NCBI GenBank assembly: GCA_964577985.1
Contig: CAZOAR010000008.1
Span: 1-64,000 of the forward strand
Length of the DNA: 64,000 nucleotides
Direction: 5' to 3'
Origin: CAZOAR01 sp964577985
Lineage (GTDB): Bacteria; Gemmatimonadota; CAZMKB01; CAZNLH01
Shown in pieces: positions 28,256-36,910 of the stretch. Each line of letters starts with the position of its first letter. Within the stretch, counting starts at the first letter, position 1. The notes below the pieces were generated by a model. The model had not been told where the DNA came from. It did not search any database and saw only the letters and a program-made list of their open reading frames with translations. Made by a program: the position numbers and the translations under genes.

Positions 28256-29905
28256 TCAATATGATTCCTGAGGCTCGAAAATCCATTCTCCTGGTTCAAA
28301 ATTCAGTATGTTGGGGGTACCGGGAGGCAGGCGATCCGGGTCGTAGAAGGCGGTGTCGAAGCTCCAGTCCCTTACAGGCGCGGTATAACTGTTTCCACCA
28401 TAATACCATCCCCCGGTGGCCCATTCGCTGTACCACATGCACACAATGGATCCGATGTAGGTCAGGGTTTTTCCACTCCACTTCTCGAGAAAGCGGAGAA
28501 AATTCTCGAGACCACCGTTGTAGCTGCCCGGTTCCGTTTCAAGGTTGCCGGCCATGACCGCGACCCTCACCGATGTATCGGAGGCAATTCTCTTCTTCAG
28601 AGACATATCGCTTCTGCTGTCGTCCCACGAATTGGACAGAATATTTATCGCGTCTGTCATAACACTCGCGGGTTGTGGATCCGTGACGTTGAAATCCCCC
28701 TGGATATACATCGGGTTGTCGGTAGCCACCGTAAGTCCACCAGCCGGGAGCTGCTGGCCGTTGACGAGCCTGATCGCAGCATCTCCGGCACCTGGCGAAG
28801 TCTCCGATGCCGAGGCATAGATTATACCGTTACCGGGCATCTGGCCCGCTTCTATCAGAGCCGAGATGTCGACCTGCGTAACGGTAATCCATTTCTCCTC
28901 CCGGTAGTTATATAACGAGTGGGTGCTGAGGACTTGATCGTCCAGGTCTATCGGCAGACCCGCGTTGTCCGTCGCCTCGCCATCTATGATCCTCAGATCC
29001 GCTTTATAATAAAACCTCGCATCCAGGAGGGCCTGGGAGTCACCCTGTTCTCCCCTCTTGATGATCTCTATCGGATCCACTCCGGAGGGGAGCGGCAGGC
29101 CTATCCTGACAATTCCATGCACCTGATCCTGAACACGTCCACCCCACGTGAGAATGGCCAGCTCCTCCCATTCGGGATCCCTGCTGTCAAAGGTCATCTT
29201 CCGGTACTGGTTCATGTCGTTATTAAACCAGACATCCCCGCTCTGTTGAACCGGCTGGTCCTTGCGCTCGTTGAATATGCTGCCCGCGGAGCTGACAAAA
29301 CTATCGAAATATAGATCTCTGTTGGCCCCGACGTAGAGATCGCTGTTCGTGTGGACCCTTCCGCCAAAGGTCATAGTAGGCCCTGGAAGTATCTCGAGAT
29401 CCTTGTCATAAAATACGCCGTATTGAAATATAGGGATAAGGTGGTGTTCCGATGCACGCTCCAGGACGGCCGACGCCCCGAACGGTCCTGACGCCCTCGA
29501 GAACATGTGATATGGCTGAACCAGCGCGTAGAGACCCGCGTAATTCCCGACTGAGATTGTCGAGAGGTAGGGGGCGCCATTTCGTTCCACCCTGTAGTCC
29601 GGGAAGTCATAACCGTCGAAGTGGGGAGGGATCTGCGATATCGACAGCAGAGCTTCTTCCGATGGTATAGCCCCGCCGGAGGATATCGAGATCAGGTCGG
29701 CTATCTGTTTTTCCAGACCTCCTTCAGCTACATAGAAGGCCTCATCCTGGAGTCTGTCGTTGTGGGATATCATGACTTCGGTCGTGGAAAGTACAACCAT
29801 CGAGACACCGATCAGCGTGAGAAAAAGAGAAAAAATAAGGACGGAGACCAGGGCAAAACCGGCATTGTTCTTACAGCGGCGAATTATTCTGGTTATCCTG
29901 TCCAA
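28256..29905 (-). CDS. PilX-like minor pseudopilin, copy 2 of a tandem pair
   Basis: 549 residues and homologous over its full length to the gene that follows it, sharing the FALVSVL prepilin signal with Ser at +5, GRVHTNSDLYVGAN, YIQGDFNV and the C-terminal NILNFEPGEWI. It carries a few extra C-terminal residues (FEPQESY). The start appears to be TTG 29905, with GGGGGA about 9 nt upstream; no better ATG precedes the prepilin signal. It is preceded by pilW-like 30032-30931 with a 126-bp gap, the widest in the operon, and its stop lies 30 bp from the start of copy 1. Confidence 0.83.
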   Translation of the reverse strand: MDRITRIIRRCKNNAGFALVSVLIFSLFLTLIGVSMVVLSTTEVMISHNDRLQDEAFYVAEGGLEKQIADLISISSGGAIPSEEALLSISQIPPHFDGYDFPDYRVERNGAPYLSTISVGNYAGLYALVQPYHMFSRASGPFGASAVLERASEHHLIPIFQYGVFYDKDLEILPGPTMTFGGRVHTNSDLYVGANRDLYFDSFVSSAGSIFNERKDQPVQQSGDVWFNNDMNQYRKMTFDSRDPEWEELAILTWGGRVQDQVHGIVRIGLPLPSGVDPIEIIKRGEQGDSQALLDARFYYKADLRIIDGEATDNAGLPIDLDDQVLSTHSLYNYREEKWITVTQVDISALIEAGQMPGNGIIYASASETSPGAGDAAIRLVNGQQLPAGGLTVATDNPMYIQGDFNVTDPQPASVMTDAINILSNSWDDSRSDMSLKKRIASDTSVRVAVMAGNLETEPGSYNGGLENFLRFLEKWSGKTLTYIGSIVCMWYSEWATGGWYYGGNSYTAPVRDWSFDTAFYDPDRLPPGTPNILNFEPGEWIFEPQESY

Positions 29906-30031
29906 ACCCTCATCCCCCGTCGGACGCCGGCTTCCTGGATAAACGCAACCATCTGACAGACCTCGGCAACCTCCGGACGTGGCCGGCTGTCGACATCCTC
30001 CAGCATGCTCCGAGCCTCACTGGTACGCTTT

Positions 30032-30931
30032 CTAACTTTCGAGATTACGGACGTATACGTTTGTCTTCACACAATAGCGTCTGTATCCATCGGTCTGCCC
30101 CGTCAGGGAATGTACACCCCCGGTCCACCTGTTGTCTTCATCTCCCGTTCTTCCAACAATGAAGAAGTTGAGCTTCCTTATGAGATTGGGATTTGGCGGC
30201 ACCGATACACCCCGGTCACCGGAGACAAGGTCATATGTCACCTTCAGGTTCTCCATGTCCGCGGCTATGGCTTCGGGGGTGTGTTCGTCGATCACCTTCA
30301 TCAGCGTCGGATGCAGCGGGTCACTATTATCGATGTAGTACTTGATGAACTCCACCTTGGTCATCGTTGCCGGTGTCATGTAGGAACAGTTCAACAACTG
30401 ATCCGTGTTCCACGGCAGGCTCTGGGCGTGCTGAAGGGTGTTCTGGCCATTCGTGGAGATCTGAGTGACTTCAAAGAACTCTAATGATTCACCGCATTCG
30501 AGTGTGTTGCCCTGAATTATGACGACGTCCCCGGGGCTGAACATCGAAGCGTCATCGACATTCAATATCGCGCTTTGCTCCGGCATCGATTCGGTGAGGT
30601 ATGTCTGGACCTGAGTAACCCCTTTCAGGAATGTCAGCGTGTCCGGAGAGTCCGTGCCCCCGAAGCCCGGCATAATGGCATAGAGATATCCCAGGTCCGA
30701 AGGAATAGCGCCCTTTGGCACGCCGGAGCCTGCCATGAAAACCGATCTGCTGAGGTCATCGACGGCCGTGCGCGTCGACTGCTGCATCTCCAGAACCTCG
30801 TTTTCCGTGGAGTACATTCGCGTATTGACGACAAATGTCGAGTAGAGAAATACCACCGCCATCGAAAACAGGGCCATGGAGAACATCAACTCGACCAGTG
30901 TGAAGCCCTGGTTGTCCCCGTGCCATTTCAT
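30032..30931 (-). CDS. PilW-like minor pseudopilin
   Basis: 299 residues. The prepilin signal NQG/FTLVELMF has Glu at +5 and a long hydrophobic helix, with a PilW-like globular domain (VDDLSRSVFMAGSG). Minor pilins of this type prime assembly of a type IV pilus or type II secretion pseudopilus and make up its tip. The start ATG 30931 has GAGAGGG upstream. It is 13 bp downstream of the PilV-like gene. The mature protein should be processed by a prepilin peptidase encoded elsewhere, since none is present here. Confidence 0.88.
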   Translation of the reverse strand: MKWHGDNQGFTLVELMFSMALFSMAVVFLYSTFVVNTRMYSTENEVLEMQQSTRTAVDDLSRSVFMAGSGVPKGAIPSDLGYLYAIMPGFGGTDSPDTLTFLKGVTQVQTYLTESMPEQSAILNVDDASMFSPGDVVIIQGNTLECGESLEFFEVTQISTNGQNTLQHAQSLPWNTDQLLNCSYMTPATMTKVEFIKYYIDNSDPLHPTLMKVIDEHTPEAIAADMENLKVTYDLVSGDRGVSVPPNPNLIRKLNFFIVGRTGDEDNRWTGGVHSLTGQTDGYRRYCVKTNVYVRNLES

Positions 30932-30944
30932 GGTGCAATCCCTC

Positions 30945-31391
30945 TCAGGTTCGTTCAGCTATCAGGGTCTCGAACTCCACCCTTCGTTCCTTGTCGACGG
31001 CGTCAATCCAGCCGACAACAACACTTATCCGGGTGAGACTTCCCGTAACACCAACTTCGATCTCACCGAAACCTGTGGGAAGTTCGGACGTGATATTGTC
31101 ATCCCACTCCTGGCAGATGCTGGCCGCGGGTTCGCTCCCCGGCGGAAGTCCTCCGGTAATGAAACCATCGAACTCCGGAAGCTCCGCGTAGTCAACCGAT
31201 CTCATGTCTTCGAGCGCCTGCTGAGCCAGATACGAAGCCGCACTCATCTCTTTTCCGCGCGAGTTTCCGCGAATACCCGCCACCATGAAGTTCAGGCTCA
31301 TGAGCAGTATCGCCCCCATGAACACAATGGATATCAGCACTTCCAGCAGGCTCTGCCCGTTTTCATTCGCTTCCTTTTTTCTGATATTCAT
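30945..31391 (-). CDS. PilV-like minor pseudopilin
   Basis: 148 residues. The prepilin signal is ENG/QSLLEVLISIV with Glu at +5, followed by a hydrophobic helix and a short beta-domain. Size and operon position match PilV/GspI. The ATG at 31391 overlaps the stop of the upstream FimT-like gene by one base (TGATG), so translation is coupled. Confidence 0.88.
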   Translation of the reverse strand: MNIRKKEANENGQSLLEVLISIVFMGAILLMSLNFMVAGIRGNSRGKEMSAASYLAQQALEDMRSVDYAELPEFDGFITGGLPPGSEPAASICQEWDDNITSELPTGFGEIEVGVTGSLTRISVVVGWIDAVDKERRVEFETLIAERT

Positions 31392-31873
31392 CAGCCTTCC
31401 CTCTGCACCATGCCGCTCAACGACACGTCGATCTGGACGGGAGTCCTGGCTCCGAGTGTAATCGAATATGACACGACGCTCTCCGCACGGCCACTCGGGT
31501 AGAAGATCACGGGGTCCGAGCCACTGGAGATATGGGCCCCTCGAGTGAAGTACTTTTCCGAGAAATCGATCGCGGGCCTCAGCCCTGTCCAGCCGTCGCC
31601 GGTATTCTCTTCCATCACGAAGCCCGAGTCAGACAAGATCCTTACCCTTACCTGGCAGTTGCTCTTTACCGCCTCAAATCTGGAGAGCCTGAGATCTGAA
31701 GCCAGCAAGCTTGCCGCGCTCTTGAGTCGATACGAATCCAGGACCTCTTCCCAGTAGGGAAAGGAGAGTACAGATAGTAACCCCATTATCGAGATCACGA
31801 TCGACAGCTCCATCAGGCTGACTCCCCTGTTTCTACCGCGCAACATCATACGTTTCATGCACTTCCTTGACAT
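31391..31873 (-). CDS. GspH/FimT-family pseudopilin
   Basis: 160 residues. The prepilin signal is NRG/VSLMELSIVISIMG with Glu at +5, followed by LASDLRLSRFEAVKSNC, the conserved GspH/FimT segment. It is the first gene of the pseudopilin operon. ATG 31873 is chosen because GGAGG lies 10 nt upstream; ATG 31858 is also possible and the open frame extends to 31993 without support. Confidence 0.87.
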   Translation of the reverse strand: MSRKCMKRMMLRGRNRGVSLMELSIVISIMGLLSVLSFPYWEEVLDSYRLKSAASLLASDLRLSRFEAVKSNCQVRVRILSDSGFVMEENTGDGWTGLRPAIDFSEKYFTRGAHISSGSDPVIFYPSGRAESVVSYSITLGARTPVQIDVSLSGMVQREG

Positions 31874-32249
31874 GCTGCCGTTTCCTCCAGGCGTGCCATG
31901 GAAATCCGCGAGAAGAGGCAGGGTGGCACTCATTACTACGATCACACTGCCATGCGGGCAATAAATATACCACAAATACCGTTTGCCGCCCATATCAGGG
32001 GCAAATACACCCGACCGGGCACAAGACGGCTTCTCTCAGTAGATTAGATGCATTTCTGAGCCTTTATTTCATCCCTCGATGCCCTCCTGACCCCATTCTC
32101 CTGTGCAGCAGGAGTCGACGGGATGAAAAGATTTCATACTTCAGGAAAAGCGAATATACATGCTTGCACCTGTCATCGAACGCGTGTAACTTAAAGGTGA
32201 AGAAGAGAGACTGTCCCGCCTCGAACGGCTGAGGCCCTTCTGGGAGCCC
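31874..32249. other. Divergent intergenic region between pseudopilin operon and SGNH-TPR gene
   Basis: 376 bp. On the minus strand an extended -10 (TGGTATATT, 31972-31964) is the best promoter candidate for the pseudopilin operon, with no good -35. On the plus strand TTGCAC-17-TAACTT (32164-32192) is a weak candidate. A 6-bp palindromic stem ATGAAA/TTTCAT lies at about 32121-32135. Nothing else is recognised. Confidence 0.4.
32164..32192 (+). promoter_or_regulatory. Weak promoter candidate for the SGNH-TPR gene
   Basis: TTGCAC (32164-32169), 17-bp spacer, TAACTT (32187-32192). The -35 matches 5/6, the -10 only 3/6. It lies about 50 nt before ATG 32250. Confidence 0.35.
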
Positions 32250-34442
32250 ATGATAAACAGACGGACCGTGAGTACTCCTGTGAAAAAGCCCACGCTGATG
32301 ACCATACTTCGGCCAATATTCGGTGTCTTAGTCGCCCTCACGGTCCTTGCAATAGTGGAACTGGGTCTGCGAATCGCGGGTTATGCAGGCCCGTCCGCTC
32401 TGGAAGACCCCTATCTCGGTTTTGAGGATATCTATCCCCTCTACGGGAAGCGGGGAGTATCGGGAGAGTATGAGGTCTTCGGCACAAATCCGAACAAGTT
32501 GAGGTTCTTCAATGATGAGGAGTTCCTCTTACCGAAACCGGCTGGCGTATACAGGATCTTCTGCTTCGGTGGATCGACTACCTATGGGAGACCATTCAAG
32601 GCCCCGACGGCCTATTCCAACTGGCTCGAGATCCTTCTCAACGACATGGACCCGACCAGGCGGTACGAGGTGATCAACGCTGGTGGTATCTCGTACGCAA
32701 GCTACCGGATCACTCATCTGGTAAGAGAGGCCCTCAAGTACGAACCGGATCTTTTCATCGTCTGCTCCGGGCACAACGAATTCCTGGAGCGACGGACCTA
32801 TAAGGGGATTATTGATCGACCGGCGGAGGTCCGCTTTGCGACCAGATACTTGAGCAGGCTGAGGATATACGACCTCTTGAGGCAATTGATAGACGCCTTC
32901 AGAGCGGAGAAGGACATCGACACGGGGAAGGCGCTTCTTCCCGATGAAGTAGACACCATTCTCGACCATTCTGCCGGGCTCGATCTATACTCCAGAGAAA
33001 CGAACCAGAAGCCCGAGGTCCTGTCTCATTATCGATATAATCTCTCACAGATGGGCCGAATAGCGGAAGAAGGCGGGGTTTCCATACTGTTTTTGAACCT
33101 GGCGTCAAATCTGGCGGACTTCTCGCCATTCAAGTCGGAGCAGGGGAGAAATCTCACTCCCGGAGAATTGATGGCGTGGGGAAAGAACTTTGACGAGGGC
33201 ATGGACTCCACGAAGGCTGGAGACATGGCAGCCGCGCGAGAATCTTTCGAGAAAGCGCTCGAAATTGACAACAGGCACGCTGATCTGCTGTTCAGGATTG
33301 GCAGGGCCGATCTCGCGCTCGGCTTGATCGACGATGCGCTCGGATACCTGGTTCGCGCACGCGATGAGGACGTATGTCCCCTGCGCGCGCCATCGGAGAT
33401 CAACAGACTTATCCGGGAAACGGCGGAGGAGTTGAACGTGGATGTAGTGGACATCGTCACGCCATTCGTGGAGAGGAACCGAGAACTCGTCGGTCACAGG
33501 ATACTCGGCAACTCCATCTTCCTGGATCACCTGCATCCGACCATCAAAGGTCATCAGATCATGGCGAATCAGATCGCCCGGTCGCTGATCGAGTCTGGAA
33601 GAGTCAGTCTTTCTCCCGCGTGGGACGCCGAGAAGACCAGGCGGCACTTCGACGATCTTCTTCTTTCGCTGGACGATGACTATTTCGCGGCCGGCAACCT
33701 GAACCTCGGAAAGGTACTCCTGTGGGCGCGGAAGGCGCGAGAAGCGCTTGTTCCCCTGAAGATAGCGGCGGAACGTATCCCGGACAACGCCGACGCTCAC
33801 TTCACACTGGGCACGTGTCTCTCAAGACTGGGCAGGAGTAAAGACGCAATCGCCGAATTCCAGGAAGCGCTGGCAATCGATCCCGAAAACAACGAGGCAA
33901 GGAACAACCTTGGACTGGAGTTCCGAAGGATCGGGGACCAGGAAGACGCCATGGATGCCTTCCAGCGAGTCCTGCGATCGGAGCCGGACAATTACAACGT
34001 TCTCAACAACATGGGTCTGATCGCCTACTCGAAGGGGGATATCGACAGGGCAGAGAGACTTTTCCGGACGGCGCTCGACAAGTGGAGCGAGAACGCGGAA
34101 GTATACAATAATCTTGGGATCATCCGGATGGCGCGGGATGATTTTGTCGCTGCGGAGTCGATGTTCAGGAAGGCTCGCAGCCTCAGCCCGAACTACATGG
34201 ACGCGCTTTACAATCTCACGATTTCCCTGGCAAAGCAGGAGAAAGTGGCAGAGGCGCTGAAGGTCTGCCGCGATGCCCTCAATATCTTCCCTGCAAGTCC
34301 AGAGTTCTACAATCTCCTGGGAGAGATGTTGATGACAAACGAGGAATATGATGGTGCCCGGGAGGCGTTCGAGACGGCATTGTACCTCAGGCCCGGATGG
34401 AAGCAGGCACGCAGGAACCTGGAGTCCATCCCGGAGAATTGA
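32250..34442 (+). CDS. Membrane-anchored SGNH hydrolase fused to TPR repeats
   Basis: 730 residues. One transmembrane helix near the N-terminus (ending VELGLRIAGYAG) precedes an SGNH domain: FGGSTTYG with the nucleophilic Ser near residue 107, a Gly in GGISYAS, SGHNEF with the block III Asn, and DHLHPTIKGH with the catalytic Asp-His pair near residue 428. From about residue 490 to the end there are at least five TPR units (for example DAHFTLGTCLSRLGRSKDAI, NEARNNLGLEFRRIGDQEDA), plus an isolated repeat inside the SGNH region near residues 315-360. TPRs suggest a protein partner or multi-enzyme assembly. Substrate unknown; acetyl- or acyl-ester hydrolysis on envelope glycans is typical. GGGAG lies 3 nt before ATG, close but usable. 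Confidence 0.85.
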   Translation: MINRRTVSTPVKKPTLMTILRPIFGVLVALTVLAIVELGLRIAGYAGPSALEDPYLGFEDIYPLYGKRGVSGEYEVFGTNPNKLRFFNDEEFLLPKPAGVYRIFCFGGSTTYGRPFKAPTAYSNWLEILLNDMDPTRRYEVINAGGISYASYRITHLVREALKYEPDLFIVCSGHNEFLERRTYKGIIDRPAEVRFATRYLSRLRIYDLLRQLIDAFRAEKDIDTGKALLPDEVDTILDHSAGLDLYSRETNQKPEVLSHYRYNLSQMGRIAEEGGVSILFLNLASNLADFSPFKSEQGRNLTPGELMAWGKNFDEGMDSTKAGDMAAARESFEKALEIDNRHADLLFRIGRADLALGLIDDALGYLVRARDEDVCPLRAPSEINRLIRETAEELNVDVVDIVTPFVERNRELVGHRILGNSIFLDHLHPTIKGHQIMANQIARSLIESGRVSLSPAWDAEKTRRHFDDLLLSLDDDYFAAGNLNLGKVLLWARKAREALVPLKIAAERIPDNADAHFTLGTCLSRLGRSKDAIAEFQEALAIDPENNEARNNLGLEFRRIGDQEDAMDAFQRVLRSEPDNYNVLNNMGLIAYSKGDIDRAERLFRTALDKWSENAEVYNNLGIIRMARDDFVAAESMFRKARSLSPNYMDALYNLTISLAKQEKVAEALKVCRDALNIFPASPEFYNLLGEMLMTNEEYDGAREAFETALYLRPGWKQARRNLESIPEN

Positions 34443-34642
34443 TTACCATTGTCGTTTTCATATCTGTCAGAATATGTATGTCGGGAAGACTCATTATTTT
34501 TGAGTTTCCCCGGAAAATCTGGTCAAATCTTCATTCGTTTCTTCCGGTAGTGCAGATGGCTTTCAGAAAAAGTGAAAAACTGTGTACACGGTGAATGCTC
34601 CCGGTTGGTCATTTTCTGCATCATAAGCAATAGCGTTTTACA

Positions 34643-34725
34643 CGTCATTTCCGCTCTGGATGTCACTCCCGCTGTCGGGAATCCCATCGCACAATAAGGC
34701 CGATTCCGGACAAGCCGGAATGACG
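34643..34725. repeat. Palindromic intergenic repeat (REP/MITE-like)
   Basis: The ends are inverted: CGTCATTTCCG at 34643 and CCGGAATGACG ending 34725. Inside are two hairpins: TCCCG-ctgt-CGGGA (34667-34680) and a perfect 7-bp stem ATTCCGG-acaag-CCGGAAT (34703-34721). The GTCATTCC...GGAATGAC pattern is typical of short non-coding repeats dispersed in many bacterial genomes. Only this copy is visible in the window. Confidence 0.6.
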
Positions 34726-34759
34726 CGAAAAAAGTGGGGAAACTCCAGTCATTATTCCC

Positions 34760-34788
34760 TTGACAAAGTATGGCGGAATCAGTATTCT
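34760..34788 (+). promoter_or_regulatory. Promoter of the Asp-box sorted surface protein
   Basis: TTGACA (34760-34765), 17-bp spacer, TATTCT (34783-34788): 6/6 and 4/6. The start point near 34795 gives a long leader of about 185 nt containing two strong but unpaired Shine-Dalgarno sequences. Confidence 0.6.
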
Positions 34789-34978
34789 CAGAAGTAGTTG
34801 TTTTTCGGGTAGCAAATGCTGATATCAGATGGATTTGCATGCGCTGAAAGGAGGTGGCTGTTTCTTCGGATTTTCCGTCAGTTCATCGAAGAGGAGGTGA
34901 TATAACAGAGAAATCAGAAGGTTACCAGGCGTCACTCGCTATGACATGTTCAAACTCAATCATGCAAGGAGAGATGAG

Positions 34979-36790
34979 ATGGCACGTATATCCACAGCGA
35001 TGTGTGCTTTAGCTCTGCTTTTTTTTCTCGCCGCGGGGTCTGTGCAGGCCTCTGATGTTATGATAAAAAAACCTCTCAAACACTCCAACTGGGTGCCCAC
35101 CGTAGTGTCCAGGGACAAGGTTCTCAACTCGAGGACTCATCTGATGCAGTCGCCCGGTACAGTACTCGATTCCACCTATTATGACTGGCAAAGAAACGGT
35201 GGACTCGACGATCACATCGCCACATTCGATGACAACGGAACGGGAAAAGTCAACGCCACGATGATGGCGACTTACCTGGAAGATGCCAGTGACCGAGCGA
35301 TGAGGTATTATCACTACAATGGCACAAGTTGGAGCGGACACGGCATGGAAGTGTTTCCCGCCAAGAACGGCTACGGTTCAATGTCCCAGTTCTCCGACGG
35401 AGCCGTGGCTATCTGTGCCCATACAGACCTCGATGCTCAGGGACTCAGAGCCTACTCCACGTTCGACGCCTTCCTGGGTCTCTATGCCTTCACTGCATTT
35501 GGATCCGATCCCGCTGCGGCACTGATCTGGCCGAGGGTGTCGGTCAACTCCGACCAGTCGATCACGATGACCGGAACCGATCAAGGCAGCTACGACGTTT
35601 CCGCGTGCAAAGCAGCGGACAAGTTTTCGGGCTTCGGATCGTGGACGAGCATGCGCACGCTCGCGCCTGACTGGATGGATGATGACATGGAGTGGCCCAC
35701 AGTTCACTCCGGAACGAATGGCAATGTAGGCATCGTCATTCCTGACAATGCGGGCTCAGTAAGGCTCTTCTCGTCCACGGACAACGGAGGCACATGGGCC
35801 GTTCAGACGATCGCGGCGCTCGATACCGCGGGTGCTCCTACCGGTCTCGACTCCACGGCAGCGAGAGTCGGGTGGATAAACTCCGACATCATGTACATCG
35901 GAGATGAGCCCCATGTAGCGTGGTCGGCCGGGCAGGTCCTCAACGACGGGGCCGGTGGTTATGGTATCACTGATTTCAAGGCGACCATCTTTCACTGGAG
36001 TCCTTCTACCGGCATAGACACGGTCGTTGTTGCAAGTGTACAGTCCGCCGACGATACGCGCGCGGACTACGTCCCCACACCGTTCAACCATCTGAGCGTC
36101 GACTGGCCCACGATGGGTGTCGCCGTAGACGGAAACACGATCGTCATGGGTTTCACGTCATTCAGCACGGATGACATCGACACAACGAGCACCCTCGGCT
36201 TCGGAGACATCTGGGTCACTGCTTCGGGTGACAACGGAAACACGTGGGTTGATGCCGTCAACTTTACGAACTCAAACGGTACCAATCTCGGCTGGGACGA
36301 TCGTTATCCGTCGATCGCGAGGACGAACGTGGATAACGACGCAGCACCGGGCCTGGACGCTTACATGATCTACCTGTCCGATGACCTCGCGGGAACGAAT
36401 GTGCAGGGCACAGAGAGCGCCGTAAACATGGACTACGTAATGTTCGCAGGCATAGACCTCGACGACGTGGGTGTCGGCGATTCTCACCACGGTGGACAGA
36501 GCCTCCCGAGAACTACGGCTCTGAGGCAGAACTACCCGAACCCGTTTAACCCGTCCACAACGATAAACTACCGGGTGCCGGCGAGATCTCACGTGTCGGT
36601 CAAGATCTACGACGTGAGAGGTCGACTGATCCAGACGCTTGTTGACAACAACAAAGAGGTCGGCAGCTACTCGGTCCAGTGGAACGGTAAAGACAGCGGG
36701 GGCAGTCAGGTCTCCAGCGGGATCTATCTTTACACGATGGAGACAGACAACAACTTCAGATCAACTAAGAAGATGGTAGTACTGAAGTAA
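34979..36790 (+). CDS. Secreted Asp-box (BNR-like) protein with FlgD-like C-terminal module
   Basis: 603 residues. The signal peptide is residues 1-25 (ending VQA). Two Asp-box motifs, STDNGGTW and SGDNGNTW, mark a sialidase-like beta-propeller; the catalytic residues of a true sialidase are not evident, so it may only bind. The last 85 residues form the sorting/anchoring module: YPNPFNPST, VKIYDVRGRLIQTL, SSGIYLYTM, KKMVVLK, nearly the same order as in 24378-25667. AAGGAG 7 nt before ATG 34979 fixes the start. It has its own promoter and a strong terminator, so it is monocistronic. It is probably an abundant surface protein, judging from the signals (inference). Confidence 0.85.
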   Translation: MARISTAMCALALLFFLAAGSVQASDVMIKKPLKHSNWVPTVVSRDKVLNSRTHLMQSPGTVLDSTYYDWQRNGGLDDHIATFDDNGTGKVNATMMATYLEDASDRAMRYYHYNGTSWSGHGMEVFPAKNGYGSMSQFSDGAVAICAHTDLDAQGLRAYSTFDAFLGLYAFTAFGSDPAAALIWPRVSVNSDQSITMTGTDQGSYDVSACKAADKFSGFGSWTSMRTLAPDWMDDDMEWPTVHSGTNGNVGIVIPDNAGSVRLFSSTDNGGTWAVQTIAALDTAGAPTGLDSTAARVGWINSDIMYIGDEPHVAWSAGQVLNDGAGGYGITDFKATIFHWSPSTGIDTVVVASVQSADDTRADYVPTPFNHLSVDWPTMGVAVDGNTIVMGFTSFSTDDIDTTSTLGFGDIWVTASGDNGNTWVDAVNFTNSNGTNLGWDDRYPSIARTNVDNDAAPGLDAYMIYLSDDLAGTNVQGTESAVNMDYVMFAGIDLDDVGVGDSHHGGQSLPRTTALRQNYPNPFNPSTTINYRVPARSHVSVKIYDVRGRLIQTLVDNNKEVGSYSVQWNGKDSGGSQVSSGIYLYTMETDNNFRSTKKMVVLK

Positions 36791-36846
36791 GATCGTCTTC
36801 TAACTGGAGCACTGCCTCGTGGCATTGTTCTCCAGGGCTTCGCAAC

Positions 36847-36892
36847 AAAAAAACACCGCAGGTTGTGTCTCTCATGCCTGCGGTGTTTTTTT
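36847..36892. terminator. Bidirectional intrinsic terminator
   Basis: AAAAAAACACCGCAGG (36847-36862) pairs with CCTGCGGTGTTTTTTT (36877-36892), with a 14-nt loop. There is a T-tract on both strands. It sits between the convergent genes ending at 36790 and 36911 and serves both. Confidence 0.93.
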
Positions 36893-36910
36893 GTGTCTCC
36901 GGACAGCTGG

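Larger units (their letters stand above)
34443..34978. other. Intergenic region, 536 bp
   Basis: It contains the palindromic repeat element 34643-34725 and the promoter 34760-34788. Two near-perfect Shine-Dalgarno sequences (AAAGGAGGT around 34848-34856 and GAGGAGGTGAT around 34890-34900) occur in the leader without a convincing start codon at the right distance. The first is followed directly by an open GTG frame that overlaps the next gene; I do not call it. No other gene or RNA is seen. Confidence 0.5.

Noticed and set aside
31391..31993. Longer FimT start at 31993
   Set aside because: The extra N-terminus precedes an otherwise normal prepilin leader and lacks a ribosome binding site.
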